From the NCBI GenBank assembly GCA_019654715.1, contig BPEH01000002.1, positions 1 to 64,000 of the forward strand: a stretch of DNA of 64,000 nucleotides, written 5' to 3'. This document shows positions 29,039-38,581 of this stretch, piece after piece (positions within the stretch are counted from its first letter, which is position 1; each line of letters opens with the position of its first letter). The notes beneath the pieces are model-generated. The model saw only the letters and a program-made list of their open reading frames with translations. It ran no database searches and was not told the DNA's origin. Source of the DNA: Fidelibacterota bacterium. GTDB lineage: Bacteria; Fidelibacterota; Marinisomatia; Marinisomatales; Marinisomataceae. The translations under genes and the position numbers were made by a program.

Positions 29039-30056
29039 TAATAGTAACGCTATAACAAACTTCAGATAATGATTTTCTTAACTCAATATCATCAGTATTA
29101 AGTTTTATTCGATTTAATTTAATGATATAAGATTCTTCATGTTGTTTTGCAAATTTTTCTATTAGCTCTTCTGCGGCATCTTTGTCATTTTTTTCAAGGT
29201 GAATATCGATAAGGCGATTAAATACATACTTATGAAACATATTAGATAGTATGCCTTGATATAATGCTTCCATTTCATTAAACCTATTCTCTTCAAACAA
29301 CATATTCTCAATATCTTTAAAGGTTTCAATACTTGCCTTTGGCTCTTTTTCTGCAAATGCAATGAGGTTTTTTATTGCTAAGTCGATATCTCCTTTCTTT
29401 TGATAAACTTTAGCAAGCTCTAAATATGATTCATGGTATACATGTTCTGAAAGAACACTTTTCTCAAGAAAATTAATATAGTTCTTTTGATTATCTTTCT
29501 CTTTGTAGTCCATTGCAATAAAATAATTCAGCATTGATGCTTCATTTTTCGATTTTGATTGATGTTTAATCAACTTTTTTTCTAAATCCAATGCTTTATC
29601 CCATGATTGATTATCAATACAAATATTTTTAAGCATTGTTAAAGCCCATATGTTTTTCGAATCTAAGTCAATTATTTTTTTGAATTCATCCTCTGCTCTA
29701 ATCATATTGCCAACTTCTAGATAATCCAATCCAAGAGCTTGATGAATCTGAATTTTCATTTGCTTAGATAATCCAGGTCTAACAATAATACTTTGATGAA
29801 TTCTGATTGCTTTATTTATATTTCTATCTCTCAGGAGATTCCCTAACAATAGATATGCTTCAGTATTATTTGAATCTTTTTGAATAAGATCTTTCAAGAT
29901 TTGAAAAGCTCTTTCATGTTTATTATCAATGATAGCTTTTAACGCTTTATTATAGACTTCAACATCGGTAGACTGTTTTGATTTCCTATTATTCACCAGA
30001 AAAATAATAAGAATCACAACAATTAATATTAGAGGGAGGAAATACGTTATTTCCAA
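29022..30056 (-). CDS. Membrane-anchored TPR protein, LapB-like without a visible rubredoxin domain
   Basis: An N-terminal membrane helix (YFLPLILIVVILIIFLV) is followed by about nine TPR-like helical pairs: AFQILKDLIQKDSNNTEAYL, LLGNLLRDRNINKAIRIHQS and VGNMIRAEDEFKKIIDLDSK. It lies directly after a LapA-like gene, as in the lapA-lapB pair that controls LPS synthesis. The C-terminal rubredoxin-type metal domain of E. coli LapB is not seen. The TTG at 30056 has AAGGA 8 nt upstream. A GTG at 30092 is possible but would overlap lapA by 32 nt. Confidence 0.78.
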   Translation of the reverse strand: MEITYFLPLILIVVILIIFLVNNRKSKQSTDVEVYNKALKAIIDNKHERAFQILKDLIQKDSNNTEAYLLLGNLLRDRNINKAIRIHQSIIVRPGLSKQMKIQIHQALGLDYLEVGNMIRAEDEFKKIIDLDSKNIWALTMLKNICIDNQSWDKALDLEKKLIKHQSKSKNEASMLNYFIAMDYKEKDNQKNYINFLEKSVLSEHVYHESYLELAKVYQKKGDIDLAIKNLIAFAEKEPKASIETFKDIENMLFEENRFNEMEALYQGILSNMFHKYVFNRLIDIHLEKNDKDAAEELIEKFAKQHEESYIIKLNRIKLNTDDIELRKSLSEVCYSVTINEDKN

Positions 30057-30060
30057 AAAG

Positions 30061-30375
30061 CTATTCCTTATCAGTAAAATTAAATTCTTCACCGATAGCT
30101 ACATTTCTTAAGCTATCAAGTTCATCAGAGACTTCTTTATTTTTCTTTACCAAACCAGAAATTTCAGAACGATAAGAAATCACCGATTTCAAAGAAATGA
30201 TATATCCTATCACCATTCCAATCATAATAAGAGCTACAATTACTATATACCCTTCATTTGTGATACCTTCTTCTCTAAAAAAATAGATGGTAATAGGATC
30301 GCTATTCATTCGAAACCAAAAGAAAGTTCCAGCAAGAAATGCTGAGAAAAATAAAATTTTTAACAATCTAAACAT
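30061..30375 (-). CDS. LapA-like small membrane protein (DUF1049 type)
   Basis: The protein has 104 residues and two membrane helices (ILFFSAFLAGTFFWF and GYIVIVALIMIGMVIGYIIS), followed by a basic and coiled-coil tail (YRSEISGLVKKNKEVSDELD). This is the LapA/YciS layout. It sits beside a LapB-like TPR protein, which supports the assignment. Its ATG overlaps the miaB stop (TAATG). Confidence 0.75.
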   Translation of the reverse strand: MFRLLKILFFSAFLAGTFFWFRMNSDPITIYFFREEGITNEGYIVIVALIMIGMVIGYIISLKSVISYRSEISGLVKKNKEVSDELDSLRNVAIGEEFNFTDKE

Positions 30376-31705
30376 TATGCTTCAACCATTTTTTTTCCAT
30401 GTAAAATTACTCCTGTTGCATCTACAATTTCTACCGGAATTATATCTTTAATTTTACTTGAATTTTTTTCTAAAATCACCCATTCATTTGAGTCAGTTCT
30501 TCCAGCCCAGTGATTAGATGATTTTTTGCTTTCTTTCTCTATTAATACATTTTCAATTTTACCAATCTTTTTTGAATTCAATTCTAAAGTGTGTTTCCTT
30601 TGAACATTAATTAGTTTGTCTAATCGTTCTTTTTTGATTGTTTCATCAATTTGATCGGTAAATTGTTCAGCTTTTGTATATGGCCTAGGTGAATATTTAA
30701 AGGTAAAAGCAGAATTAAATTTTATTTTTTCCATTAAATCTAACGTTTCTTCAAAATGTTTCTCAGTCTCACCAGGAAAACCAACAATAATATCAGTTGA
30801 TAATCCACAATTAGGCATTATTTCTCTTATTGTATCAGCCATATAATGAAAATGTTCCCTTGTGTATGTTCTGTTCATACGTTGTAAAATTTCGTTAGAA
30901 CCAGACTGCATAGGAAAATGAACATAATTACAAATATTTTTTCTTGAAGCCATCACTTCTAATAATTCAACATTAATATCCTGAGGATGTGGAGAAGTAT
31001 AACGAATACGTTTTACTCCATCAATATCTGAAACAGAAAGAAGTAAATCAGCAAACGAATTTTTCTCGTGTTTATATGAATTAACATTTTGGCCTAATAA
31101 AGTTATTTCTACAAAACCTTGATCAACTGCTTTTCTTACTTCAGTAACAATGCTTTCAACACTCCTACTTCTTTCTCTTCCTCTCGTGAATGGTACAATA
31201 CAAAATGAACAAAATTTATCACATCCTCTCATAATTGAAACCCATGCATTAACACCTTTGTTTCTTTTTGGGAATAAATCTTCATATACTTCATATCTTG
31301 ATAATTTTGTATCAACAATACTATTCTGTTCTACCATATGACGATTCATCAATTGAGGAAGGTTCCTATAAGAATCTGGACCAAGAATAATATCAACATA
31401 AGGCTTATTTTTTAGCAAGTCATTCTTAAGGTTTTGAGCCATACATCCTAGGACACCAATAATCAAATGTGGTTTTTCTTTTTGAGCTTGTGAAAATTCC
31501 CTAAACGAGAATGGATTTTCTTTTCTGCATTCTCTCTAATTGCACATGTATTGACAAAAATAGCATCTGCATCATCTAAATTTTCTGTTTTTTTTAACCC
31601 AATATCCTTGAGAATACCATCGACAAGTTCTGAATCGGCCATATTCATTTGACAGCCATAGCTCTCAAGCGCATAGCGTTTCACTTTTAATTCAGAATTG
31701 TGCAT
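30375..31705 (-). CDS. miaB: tRNA-2-methylthio-N6-dimethylallyladenosine synthase MiaB (one frameshift)
   Basis: MiaB is a radical-SAM methylthiotransferase acting on A37 of tRNAs reading UNN codons. The N-terminal UPF0004 domain has its three Cys in YGCQMNMADSE, NTCAIRENAEKK and GVLGCMAQ. The radical SAM CxxxCxxC is in RGCDKFCSFCIVPFTRGRER. Further parts are YTSPHPQDI, FPMQSGSNEILQRMNRTYTR and IVGFPGETEKHFEETLDLME, with a C-terminal TRAM domain. One indel near 31465 splits it. The restored length is about 443 residues. Confidence 0.95.
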
Positions 31706-31706
31706 A

Positions 31707-32603
31707 TTATTTGATATAACCGGTAAAAAAGTATTTTTTAGGATCTTCTACTTTTTTATTCTTATGTACTTCGTAGTGGAGATGGAATCCAGCAGCTCTA
31801 CCGCTGTTACCAGATTTTCCTACTACATCACCTCGTTTGATTTTCTGACCTTTTTTAACATTAATCTTATAAAGATGGGCATATATTGTTTCATAGCCAT
31901 AACCATGATCAATCTTTACATAACGTCCCCAACCAGAATCATACTGTGCTTTTGTTACAACTCCATCACCTGCTGCAATAACAGGAGTATTTAGGTTAAC
32001 CGCAAAATCTTGTCCACGGTGCATTCTTCTTTTTCCATCTATTGGATCAGTTCGATAACCATAACTTGAACCTAAGTATGCAGATTCGACAGGCATAATA
32101 GATGGAACATGACGATACATTTTTTCATTTGATTTAATTTTATTAAAAATAGTGTTATAACTATTTTTCTGTGAATTCACAGTATATGATAATGAATCAA
32201 TCGTATTTTTTAATTTATCTAATATCGTCGAAGAATCTTCATCATTTATTTCTTCAATATCCGATCCACCTGTTCCCATCTTCTTAATATCATCATCTAA
32301 TGGTGGCAATGCAGCATATGTTCTCATTTCGCTGTCTTTTTCTTCTAACAATGCTAAATCTTTTTCAAGTTCAGCAACTTTATTTAATAATTCTTCAGAA
32401 ACATCAGAATATTTCTGATTGGTTTCTTCTATCTTTCCTTCGTAATAGTTGCTTGAAAATTCGATAGAAAGATAATAATTAATCCCAATGAATAACATGA
32501 AAAGGACAGTAAGAAAAGTGGCAACATCCAAGAGTGAAAAATTAATCTGACGCAATTTATTAGAAGAAAGATAATGGAATGAAAAATATTTTTTCTTATT
32601 CAT
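31707..32603 (-). CDS. M23-family (LytM) peptidase, membrane-anchored
   Basis: The protein has 298 residues. A cytoplasmic basic start and one membrane helix (FLTVLFMLFIGINYYLSI) lead into a coiled coil (about residues 60-105) and a C-terminal LytM domain. The zinc ligands are visible in KRRMHRGQDFAVN and GFHLHYEVHK, and GSSYGYRTDPIDG precedes them. These residues are those of an active endopeptidase rather than an EnvC-type regulator. The family cleaves peptidoglycan cross-links. It lies 2 nt after a small coiled-coil gene and close to ftsZ, so a role in division or elongation is likely. Confidence 0.92.
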   Translation of the reverse strand: MNKKKYFSFHYLSSNKLRQINFSLLDVATFLTVLFMLFIGINYYLSIEFSSNYYEGKIEETNQKYSDVSEELLNKVAELEKDLALLEEKDSEMRTYAALPPLDDDIKKMGTGGSDIEEINDEDSSTILDKLKNTIDSLSYTVNSQKNSYNTIFNKIKSNEKMYRHVPSIMPVESAYLGSSYGYRTDPIDGKRRMHRGQDFAVNLNTPVIAAGDGVVTKAQYDSGWGRYVKIDHGYGYETIYAHLYKINVKKGQKIKRGDVVGKSGNSGRAAGFHLHYEVHKNKKVEDPKKYFFTGYIK

Positions 32604-32605
32604 AA

Positions 32606-32944
32606 TTACTTGTTTTCCTCTTCGATTGAATCCATTGGTTCAGATGTTTCATGATTAGGATTGTTAATTTCATCTTTTTTATCTTTAATTCTTTTTTTAA
32701 TCACAACAATATCATTAATTAGTGATAAATAACGTTTATCACCAACAAAATTTAGAACATTTTTATCCTGAGTCTTATTAAATACATAGAGTCCCAATTT
32801 TACATACAAGCTAGAAAGTTTTCTTTCTAATTGAAGAATATCAAGACGAAGTCTGCTATTGTGAGTAAACTCTTCTGCTTTTTCAGAGGCGACTATGCCC
32901 CATTCAGATATACTCTTTTTAAAATCTTCCCAAACATTGCTCAT
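32606..32944 (-). CDS. Small coiled-coil protein of unknown function
   Basis: The protein has 112 residues, is soluble and largely helical: MSNVWEDFKKSISEWGIVAS, LRLDILQLERKLSSLYVKLG and IVVIKKRIKDKKDEI, ending in an acidic tail. The first part resembles small cytoplasmic proteins linked to M23 peptidase genes in FCB-group bacteria, but I cannot name a family. It starts the transcription unit downstream of the ftsZ terminator and is followed 2 nt later by the M23 peptidase. Confidence 0.7.
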   Translation of the reverse strand: MSNVWEDFKKSISEWGIVASEKAEEFTHNSRLRLDILQLERKLSSLYVKLGLYVFNKTQDKNVLNFVGDKRYLSLINDIVVIKKRIKDKKDEINNPNHETSEPMDSIEEENK

Positions 32945-32990
32945 GAAAGTGAATTTATAGATGAAAATAAATATAGCAAAGAATTTAAAG

Positions 32991-33023
32991 AGGGGCTCCC
33001 AGCCATTTTGGCTAGGAGCCCCT
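32991..33023 (-). terminator. Rho-independent terminator of the dcw cluster, after ftsZ
   Basis: On the minus strand AGGGGCTCC pairs with GGAGCCCCT. An inner AGCC/GGCT pairing around AAAAT extends the stem, which is followed by TCTTT. It lies 26 nt past the ftsZ stop and before the next gene. It is the strongest G-C stem in the window. Confidence 0.85.
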
Positions 33024-33049
33024 TTCCCTTTTATCGGTAGCCAACCAAT

Positions 33050-34297
33050 TTATTGATTTTGTTTTCTCAAATAAGCAGGGATATCAGATTCATCTTTCTG
33101 ATTTTCTTTCTGATTCTGATCTGCTTCATGAGTTTGATTATGCCCATCTCCGAACACAAGTGTCGGTCCATCTTCATCTTTTTCTAAATCAATTTCTTCT
33201 TTCTTCTTAAAAGTTGAACTATTATTAGAGCTACTTTCTCTAAATAATGGAGTATCTTCTATCTCCATTATTTCTTCACTTTTTCTATTATAATTACCTC
33301 TTAATACATCTTGTGATTTTTCCATTTGTTCAATTGGTTTTGAATTAAAGCCTGTAGCAATAACAGTTACTTTTAATTCATCTCCCATATTTTTATCAAG
33401 AACATACCCAGAGATTAGATTTACATCTTTTCCTGCTTCTTCAAAGACGATTTTTGTAGCAGCTGAAAGTTCTTCCAGAGTCATATCTTCATTTGCTGTA
33501 ATATTAACAATGGCTCCTTTTGCTCCACTAATTGATTGTGTATCTAACAATGGACTAGATATTGCTTGCTGAGCAGCTAAAACAGCTCTTTCTTGTCCTC
33601 TCGCGATACCTGAACCCATCACTGCATCACCCATTCCTCGCATCACAGTCTCAACATCAGCAAAATCTAAATTAATTTCTCCTCGTTGATTAATTAAGTC
33701 CGATATTCCTTGTGCTGCTTGCAATAATATTGAGTCAGACATTTTAAATGCATCTTTTGCAGTTGTTTCTTTCTTAGTAACTGATTTTAGTCTTTCGTTA
33801 GGAATAACGATTAGTGTATCACAAAAATTTCTTAATATAGAAACTCCTCGTAAAGCCCTTGACATTCTCTTCGGTGCCTCAAAATTAAAGGGTAAGGTTA
33901 CAATTGCAACTGTGAGAATTCCTAAATCTTTACATACTTTTGCAACAACAGGTGCTGCACCTGTTCCAGTACCGCCTCCCATACCAGCAGTCACAAAAAC
34001 TAGGTCAGATCCAGCAACAAGCGATTGAACATGTTCTTGATCATTTAGCATTGCTTTACGACCAATATCTGGTTTTGCACCTGATCCTAAACCTTTGGTT
34101 AGATCTTTCCCAATCTGGATTTTAGTCTCAGCATGATTAGTATCTAAATCTTGGACGTCAGTATTAATCGCAATGAAATTTACTCCTTCCATTCCTGATG
34201 TAATCATCCTATTTACTGCATTTCCTCCAGCACCACCGACTCCTAGTACCTTAATTCTAGCTTTTTGATCTTTTATATCATCAAATTCAAATAACAT
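33050..34297 (-). CDS. ftsZ: Cell division protein FtsZ
   Basis: This tubulin-like GTPase forms the Z ring. The GTP site has KVLGVGGAGGNAVNRMI, then the signature GMGGGTGTGAAPVVAKVCKD, and INLDFADVETVMRGMGDAVM. The globular domain ends near residue 325. A charged linker follows, and the C-terminal peptide SDIPAYLRKQNQ would bind FtsA. It has 415 residues. It ends the 12-gene dcw run and is followed by a strong terminator. Confidence 0.97.
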   Translation of the reverse strand: MLFEFDDIKDQKARIKVLGVGGAGGNAVNRMITSGMEGVNFIAINTDVQDLDTNHAETKIQIGKDLTKGLGSGAKPDIGRKAMLNDQEHVQSLVAGSDLVFVTAGMGGGTGTGAAPVVAKVCKDLGILTVAIVTLPFNFEAPKRMSRALRGVSILRNFCDTLIVIPNERLKSVTKKETTAKDAFKMSDSILLQAAQGISDLINQRGEINLDFADVETVMRGMGDAVMGSGIARGQERAVLAAQQAISSPLLDTQSISGAKGAIVNITANEDMTLEELSAATKIVFEEAGKDVNLISGYVLDKNMGDELKVTVIATGFNSKPIEQMEKSQDVLRGNYNRKSEEIMEIEDTPLFRESSSNNSSTFKKKEEIDLEKDEDGPTLVFGDGHNQTHEADQNQKENQKDESDIPAYLRKQNQ

Positions 34298-34312
34298 TAC
34301 TTTCTCCTTTTT

Positions 34313-35542
34313 TTATTCAAAGAAACCTTTCCATATATTCGAAAAGTTTTCTGTAAATGATTTTTTAATACCAATAAGAGGGCTATCGTCTTCTACATGC
34401 GATACTGGCCATAATAATAGACCAATAAGCGTTGCATATTCTCGTTTGTCCTCTAAATTCTCTTTGAAGACTGTCTTCTTTAGTTGTAAATATTCACATT
34501 TTGTTCCTAGTTGTTCCTTAACTAGTAAATCAAGGTTTTTTACGTTTGCTCCGCCTCCAGTGATTTTAATACCCGATCCAAATTTTAATATATTTACCCC
34601 TGAAGCTTGAATTTCTTCATTCACTTTATTAATTATTTCTTTAAACCTTGATTCTGCGATTTCTGAGACTTCTTTTTTATTAAATTTTCTTTTTAAATCA
34701 TCGTTTTCTATTGGTAGCTCAAAATTTGATTCAACATCAGCAAGTTTTGATAGTGCAGATACATGTTTTCTTTTTATTTCTTCTGCATGTTGAATTGATG
34801 TATCAAATCTTGTCGCTAAATCTTTTGTCACTAAATTAGATCCTATAGGAATTACCTTTGAGTGAATAAGGTATTTGTCTTTATAGATTACAACATTAGT
34901 TTTATCAGAACCAATATCTACAAATACAACTCCGAGCTTCTTATCGTCTTCTGAAAGATTACCATAAGAGGATGCTAAACCATCAAACACGGGATTAATA
35001 TCAATTGCTAAATCTCCAGTAAAACATGCATCAATTTGAGCTAAATTGAATTCTTGAACATGAATTACGTGAGCTCTTGCTTCAACAATTTTCCCACGCA
35101 TACCAAGAGGATTACGAACGAGAGGTGAATCATCTATAACAAATCCTTGAGAAATCTTGTGTAAGATATGTCTGCCTGTAGAAACTTGAATATCAGCACA
35201 CTGCGATAAAAGTTTTGATTTAATTTCTTCATCTATCTTAGAATCAGTACTATCATTGATGCTGGTACGACTTAATGAATTAATAGATTTAATAGTTTCA
35301 CCTGACATTGAAACCATAACATCTTTAATGTTAATTTTTGCTTCTTTTTCAAGTCTATCTATTAAATATTCCAAATCTTTTCTTAATCTTTCTTTATCAA
35401 CGATAGTTCCACATTCTATGCTTTCAGTTTTAATAGTTTGAATAGATAAAATCTCTAATTCTTGGTCCTGATTTACTCTTCCCACAGCACCTTTGATACT
35501 AAAAGAACCTAAATCAAAAGCTACATGTAATGGATTGCTCAT
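34313..35542 (-). CDS. ftsA: Cell division protein FtsA
   Basis: This actin-like membrane tether of FtsZ has 409 residues. The phosphate-1 loop is AFDLGSFSIKGAVG, the SHS2 1C domain follows (VSMSGETIKSINSLSRTSIN), then VVFVDIGSDKTNVVIYKD (phosphate 2) and IKITGGGANVKNL (adenosine). The C-terminal amphipathic helix IKKSFTENFSNIWKGFFE fits membrane binding. It overlaps ftsQ by 4 nt and lies 15 nt before ftsZ. Confidence 0.95.
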   Translation of the reverse strand: MSNPLHVAFDLGSFSIKGAVGRVNQDQELEILSIQTIKTESIECGTIVDKERLRKDLEYLIDRLEKEAKINIKDVMVSMSGETIKSINSLSRTSINDSTDSKIDEEIKSKLLSQCADIQVSTGRHILHKISQGFVIDDSPLVRNPLGMRGKIVEARAHVIHVQEFNLAQIDACFTGDLAIDINPVFDGLASSYGNLSEDDKKLGVVFVDIGSDKTNVVIYKDKYLIHSKVIPIGSNLVTKDLATRFDTSIQHAEEIKRKHVSALSKLADVESNFELPIENDDLKRKFNKKEVSEIAESRFKEIINKVNEEIQASGVNILKFGSGIKITGGGANVKNLDLLVKEQLGTKCEYLQLKKTVFKENLEDKREYATLIGLLLWPVSHVEDDSPLIGIKKSFTENFSNIWKGFFE

Positions 35543-36291
35543 ATTCTTTCTCTAACTATTATTTGATTTTTATATCTAAGATCTATGTACTTATAAATAT
35601 TAAAGTTTTTATCGTCAGGCAAAGCGCTTTCAAAAGCTTGCAAATAATCTAGTTTTTTAAAGATTCCATCTGATCCAAGTAAAATTTTTGTTTTACCATT
35701 CTTGAGAATTATTTCATATTCATTTTCTTCATTAAAAAGAAATTCTGAAATTTCTTCATACAAACTGGCAAAGTTTTCCTTTGAATATCTGATAATATTT
35801 ACAGATTTCAGAACATTGGAAGATTTGGTTTTTTCTCCTCTTGGATACAATTCTTTGTTAGTTTTAAAATTCGATAATATTGGAAGAGACATGCTAGAAT
35901 ATTGAACTGGTAAACAAATACCATCAGAATCTAGCATAATTAAATCTTCCGCATTTATTATAGCAATAGGCTCTCTTTCATAGATAGTAATATTAATTGT
36001 TTGAGGAAATGTTCTGAAAACCTTGCAATCTTTTATATACTCTAGAGATTGAATATCATTCTTATAAGATTGCAAATCAAAAAACATAATATGATTATTA
36101 TTAATTTGATCTTTATAAGAAAGTAATGGGGTTTCGTCAAAATAATTTATACCATCAATCTCAACATTTTTAATGGTAAACATATCATTAAATGCCGCCC
36201 ATTTAATGGCCAAGAAAATTATTATTACCATTCTTAACAAAAAGAAAGGAATTTCGATATAGGATTTTCTAATGTATTTATTAATATTCAT
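35539..36291 (-). CDS. ftsQ: Cell division protein FtsQ/DivIB
   Basis: This bitopic protein has 250 residues. It has a short basic cytoplasmic part, one membrane helix (FFLLRMVIIIFLAIKWAAF) and a POTRA domain (FTIKNVEIDGINYFDETPLL) continuing with CKVFRTFPQTINITIYEREP and AIINAEDLIMLDSDGICLP. Sequence similarity in this family is low. The POTRA pattern plus its place between murB and ftsA identify it. It connects FtsK to the FtsB/L group in the periplasm. Confidence 0.9.
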   Translation of the reverse strand: MNINKYIRKSYIEIPFFLLRMVIIIFLAIKWAAFNDMFTIKNVEIDGINYFDETPLLSYKDQINNNHIMFFDLQSYKNDIQSLEYIKDCKVFRTFPQTINITIYEREPIAIINAEDLIMLDSDGICLPVQYSSMSLPILSNFKTNKELYPRGEKTKSSNVLKSVNIIRYSKENFASLYEEISEFLFNEENEYEIILKNGKTKILLGSDGIFKKLDYLQAFESALPDDKNFNIYKYIDLRYKNQIIVRERI

Positions 36292-37214
36292 AATGATTCA
36301 ATCTCTCTTTCTTCAAAACCCATTAGTTTCACTTCCAAATTCATTTCTATATCAAATTTGTCTTTAACGGTAGATTTTGCTTTCTTTATTAAGGCCAACA
36401 TCTCTTCTGCTTTTGCATCTCCTACATTCACAAAAAAATTTGCATGTTTTTCAGAAATTTGTGCTTGTCCAATAGTCAAACCTTTTAATCCTGCTTTATC
36501 AATTAACATTCCAGCAGGATTATCTTTTGAAGGATTCTTGAATACGCTACCAGCAGAACGATAGTTCAATGGTTGTGTATCTTTTCTTCCAGATTGAGCT
36601 ATTTGAGATTGGTCTTTTATTAAATTTTCATCCGATAAAGTAAGATCAAATATTGCTGATAAAAGTATACTTCCATTTCTAAACGAAGAGGATCTATAAC
36701 CAAAATCAATCTCAGATTTTAATAAAGTTACGAGCTGGTTATCAGGATCAAGTAATTCTACGCTCTTCAAACAATTTGAAACTTCGCCTCCCCATGCACC
36801 AGCATTCATAATTAATGCCCCTCCAAGAGTACCTGGAACTCCAACAAGATTTTCTAAACCTTTTAGATTATTTTTAATGGATTCTCTTACTAATTTTCCC
36901 AACATTACTCCACATTCTGCATAAATTTTATTATTGTTTACTTCTAAATTTTTTAGACAATCTTTAATACAAATCACCACCCCTTTAATGCCATTATCAC
37001 TAACTAACAAGTTAGATCCTGAACCAATAACATTAATTTCTTGATTAGCTTCTCTACTTATTTCAAATACTCTAATCAAGTCTTCTTTATTCGATGGCAA
37101 AACAAACATTTCCGCAGGACCACCAATACCATACGTTGTATGTTTCTTCATCAATTCATCAACTAAAACCGTTGAATTTGTATCATTTATAATATATTCT
37201 TTCAATTGTTGCAT
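36288..37214 (-). CDS. murB: UDP-N-acetylenolpyruvoylglucosamine reductase MurB
   Basis: This FAD enzyme makes UDP-MurNAc. The motifs are MKKHTTYGIGGPAEMFVLP, INVIGSGSNLLVSDNGIKGV (FAD), LENLVGVPGTLGGALIMNAG, FGYRSSSFRNGS, the RSAGSVFKNPSKDNPAGMLI substrate segment and ISEKHANFFVNVGDA. The order and the 308-residue length fit the short type II enzyme. The ATG overlaps the murC stop by one base. Confidence 0.95.
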   Translation of the reverse strand: MQQLKEYIINDTNSTVLVDELMKKHTTYGIGGPAEMFVLPSNKEDLIRVFEISREANQEINVIGSGSNLLVSDNGIKGVVICIKDCLKNLEVNNNKIYAECGVMLGKLVRESIKNNLKGLENLVGVPGTLGGALIMNAGAWGGEVSNCLKSVELLDPDNQLVTLLKSEIDFGYRSSSFRNGSILLSAIFDLTLSDENLIKDQSQIAQSGRKDTQPLNYRSAGSVFKNPSKDNPAGMLIDKAGLKGLTIGQAQISEKHANFFVNVGDAKAEEMLALIKKAKSTVKDKFDIEMNLEVKLMGFEEREIESL

Positions 37215-38581
37215 TATAGCAGTCTATCCTTAAGTGGATCACAATATCGCCATATATTTCCTGCTCCAATCATTAGAATTATGTCTCCTTTTTTGTAATT
37301 TGATTCTATATCGTTAATCAAATTTTCTAATGTTGTATTAGAGACCGATTTGTGTCCTAAATTTTTCATTTCCTCTACAATCTTTTCAGAATTAATAGAT
37401 TCATTCATTGATTCTCTAGATGCAAAGATTTCAGTTACTAGTACTGAATCAGCTGACAAGAGAGATTGTGCAAATTCTTTGGAAAATTGCGCTGTCCTTG
37501 AATAAAGATGAGGTTGAAAAGCTACTACTAACCTTCTATCCCAATTATCTTTTATTGCTTTTATAACACTCTCTACTTCTACTGGATGATGTCCATAATC
37601 ATCAATAATTGTTAATTCTTCACTGTGAGTTTTAATATCAAATCTTCTTTTTACCCCATCAAAATCATTTAGACTTGTAGTAATCTTATCTATCGGAATA
37701 TTCATTATGGTAGCTATTGAAATAGCTCCTAAAGCATTCAATACATTATATTGACCAGGAAGATTTATCGATATAGGATATTTTTTATTCTTTGTGATTA
37801 GATTAAATGTAGTTTTACCATTTTCCTGTACAATATCTTCTGCTCTAAAATCAACATCTTTTGATTTGATTCCATAAGTAAAAATTGGTTTATCAATTGA
37901 CTCAATTAATGAGGCAGCATTCTCAGAATCTTTACAGATACTTACAGCCCCATAGAATGGAATAGGACTTGTAAATTCAAGAAAAGTTCTTTTTAAATCA
38001 TCTATATCCTTATAGCAATCTACATGTTCTAAGTCAATATTGTTGATAAGAGCTATGGTAGGATTGAGTTCTAGAAGACTTCTATTGTATTCATCGGCTT
38101 CAACCACAAAAATATCTCCTTCGCCTAATACTGAATTAGTATTGATAGATTTAACAACCCCTCCAACAATAATTGTAGGATCCAATTCAGAGTCTTTTAA
38201 TATTGAACCAATCATTGATGTTGTTGTTGTTTTTCCATGTGTACCAGAAATTGCAACCGTAGAAGTTTTCAATTTTGCAAGCTGTGAAATCATTTTTGCT
38301 CTAGAATAACAAATGATATTTTGTTTCTTTGCCTCTATTAATTCACAATTGTCTTTTGGAATAGCATCAGAGTAAACTACAATATCAGATCCATTGATAT
38401 TTTCCGCTTTGTGCCCTATAGATATTTCAATATTGAGTTTTTGAAGCCTATCTACGTTAGTAGATTGAGTTAAATCAGATCCAGTAATATTAAATTTCTG
38501 ATTATGCAGTAATTCTGCAATACCACTCATTCCGATACCTCCAATACCAATAAAATGGATATTTTTTGCACTAATTAGCAT
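37214..38581 (-). CDS. murC: UDP-N-acetylmuramate-L-alanine ligase MurC
   Basis: MurC adds L-Ala to UDP-MurNAc. The N-terminal UDP-binding part is IHFIGIGGIGMSGIAELLHN. The ATP loop is VAISGTHGKTTTTSMIGSIL. Then come VVEADEYNRSLLELNPTIAL, NIDLEHVDCYKDIDDL, VKRRFDIKTHSEELTIIDDY, the HHPVEVESVIKAIK segment and FQPHLYSRTAQFSKEFAQSL. It has 455 residues. It overlaps murG by 11 nt. Confidence 0.96.
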   Translation of the reverse strand: MLISAKNIHFIGIGGIGMSGIAELLHNQKFNITGSDLTQSTNVDRLQKLNIEISIGHKAENINGSDIVVYSDAIPKDNCELIEAKKQNIICYSRAKMISQLAKLKTSTVAISGTHGKTTTTSMIGSILKDSELDPTIIVGGVVKSINTNSVLGEGDIFVVEADEYNRSLLELNPTIALINNIDLEHVDCYKDIDDLKRTFLEFTSPIPFYGAVSICKDSENAASLIESIDKPIFTYGIKSKDVDFRAEDIVQENGKTTFNLITKNKKYPISINLPGQYNVLNALGAISIATIMNIPIDKITTSLNDFDGVKRRFDIKTHSEELTIIDDYGHHPVEVESVIKAIKDNWDRRLVVAFQPHLYSRTAQFSKEFAQSLLSADSVLVTEIFASRESMNESINSEKIVEEMKNLGHKSVSNTTLENLINDIESNYKKGDIILMIGAGNIWRYCDPLKDRLL

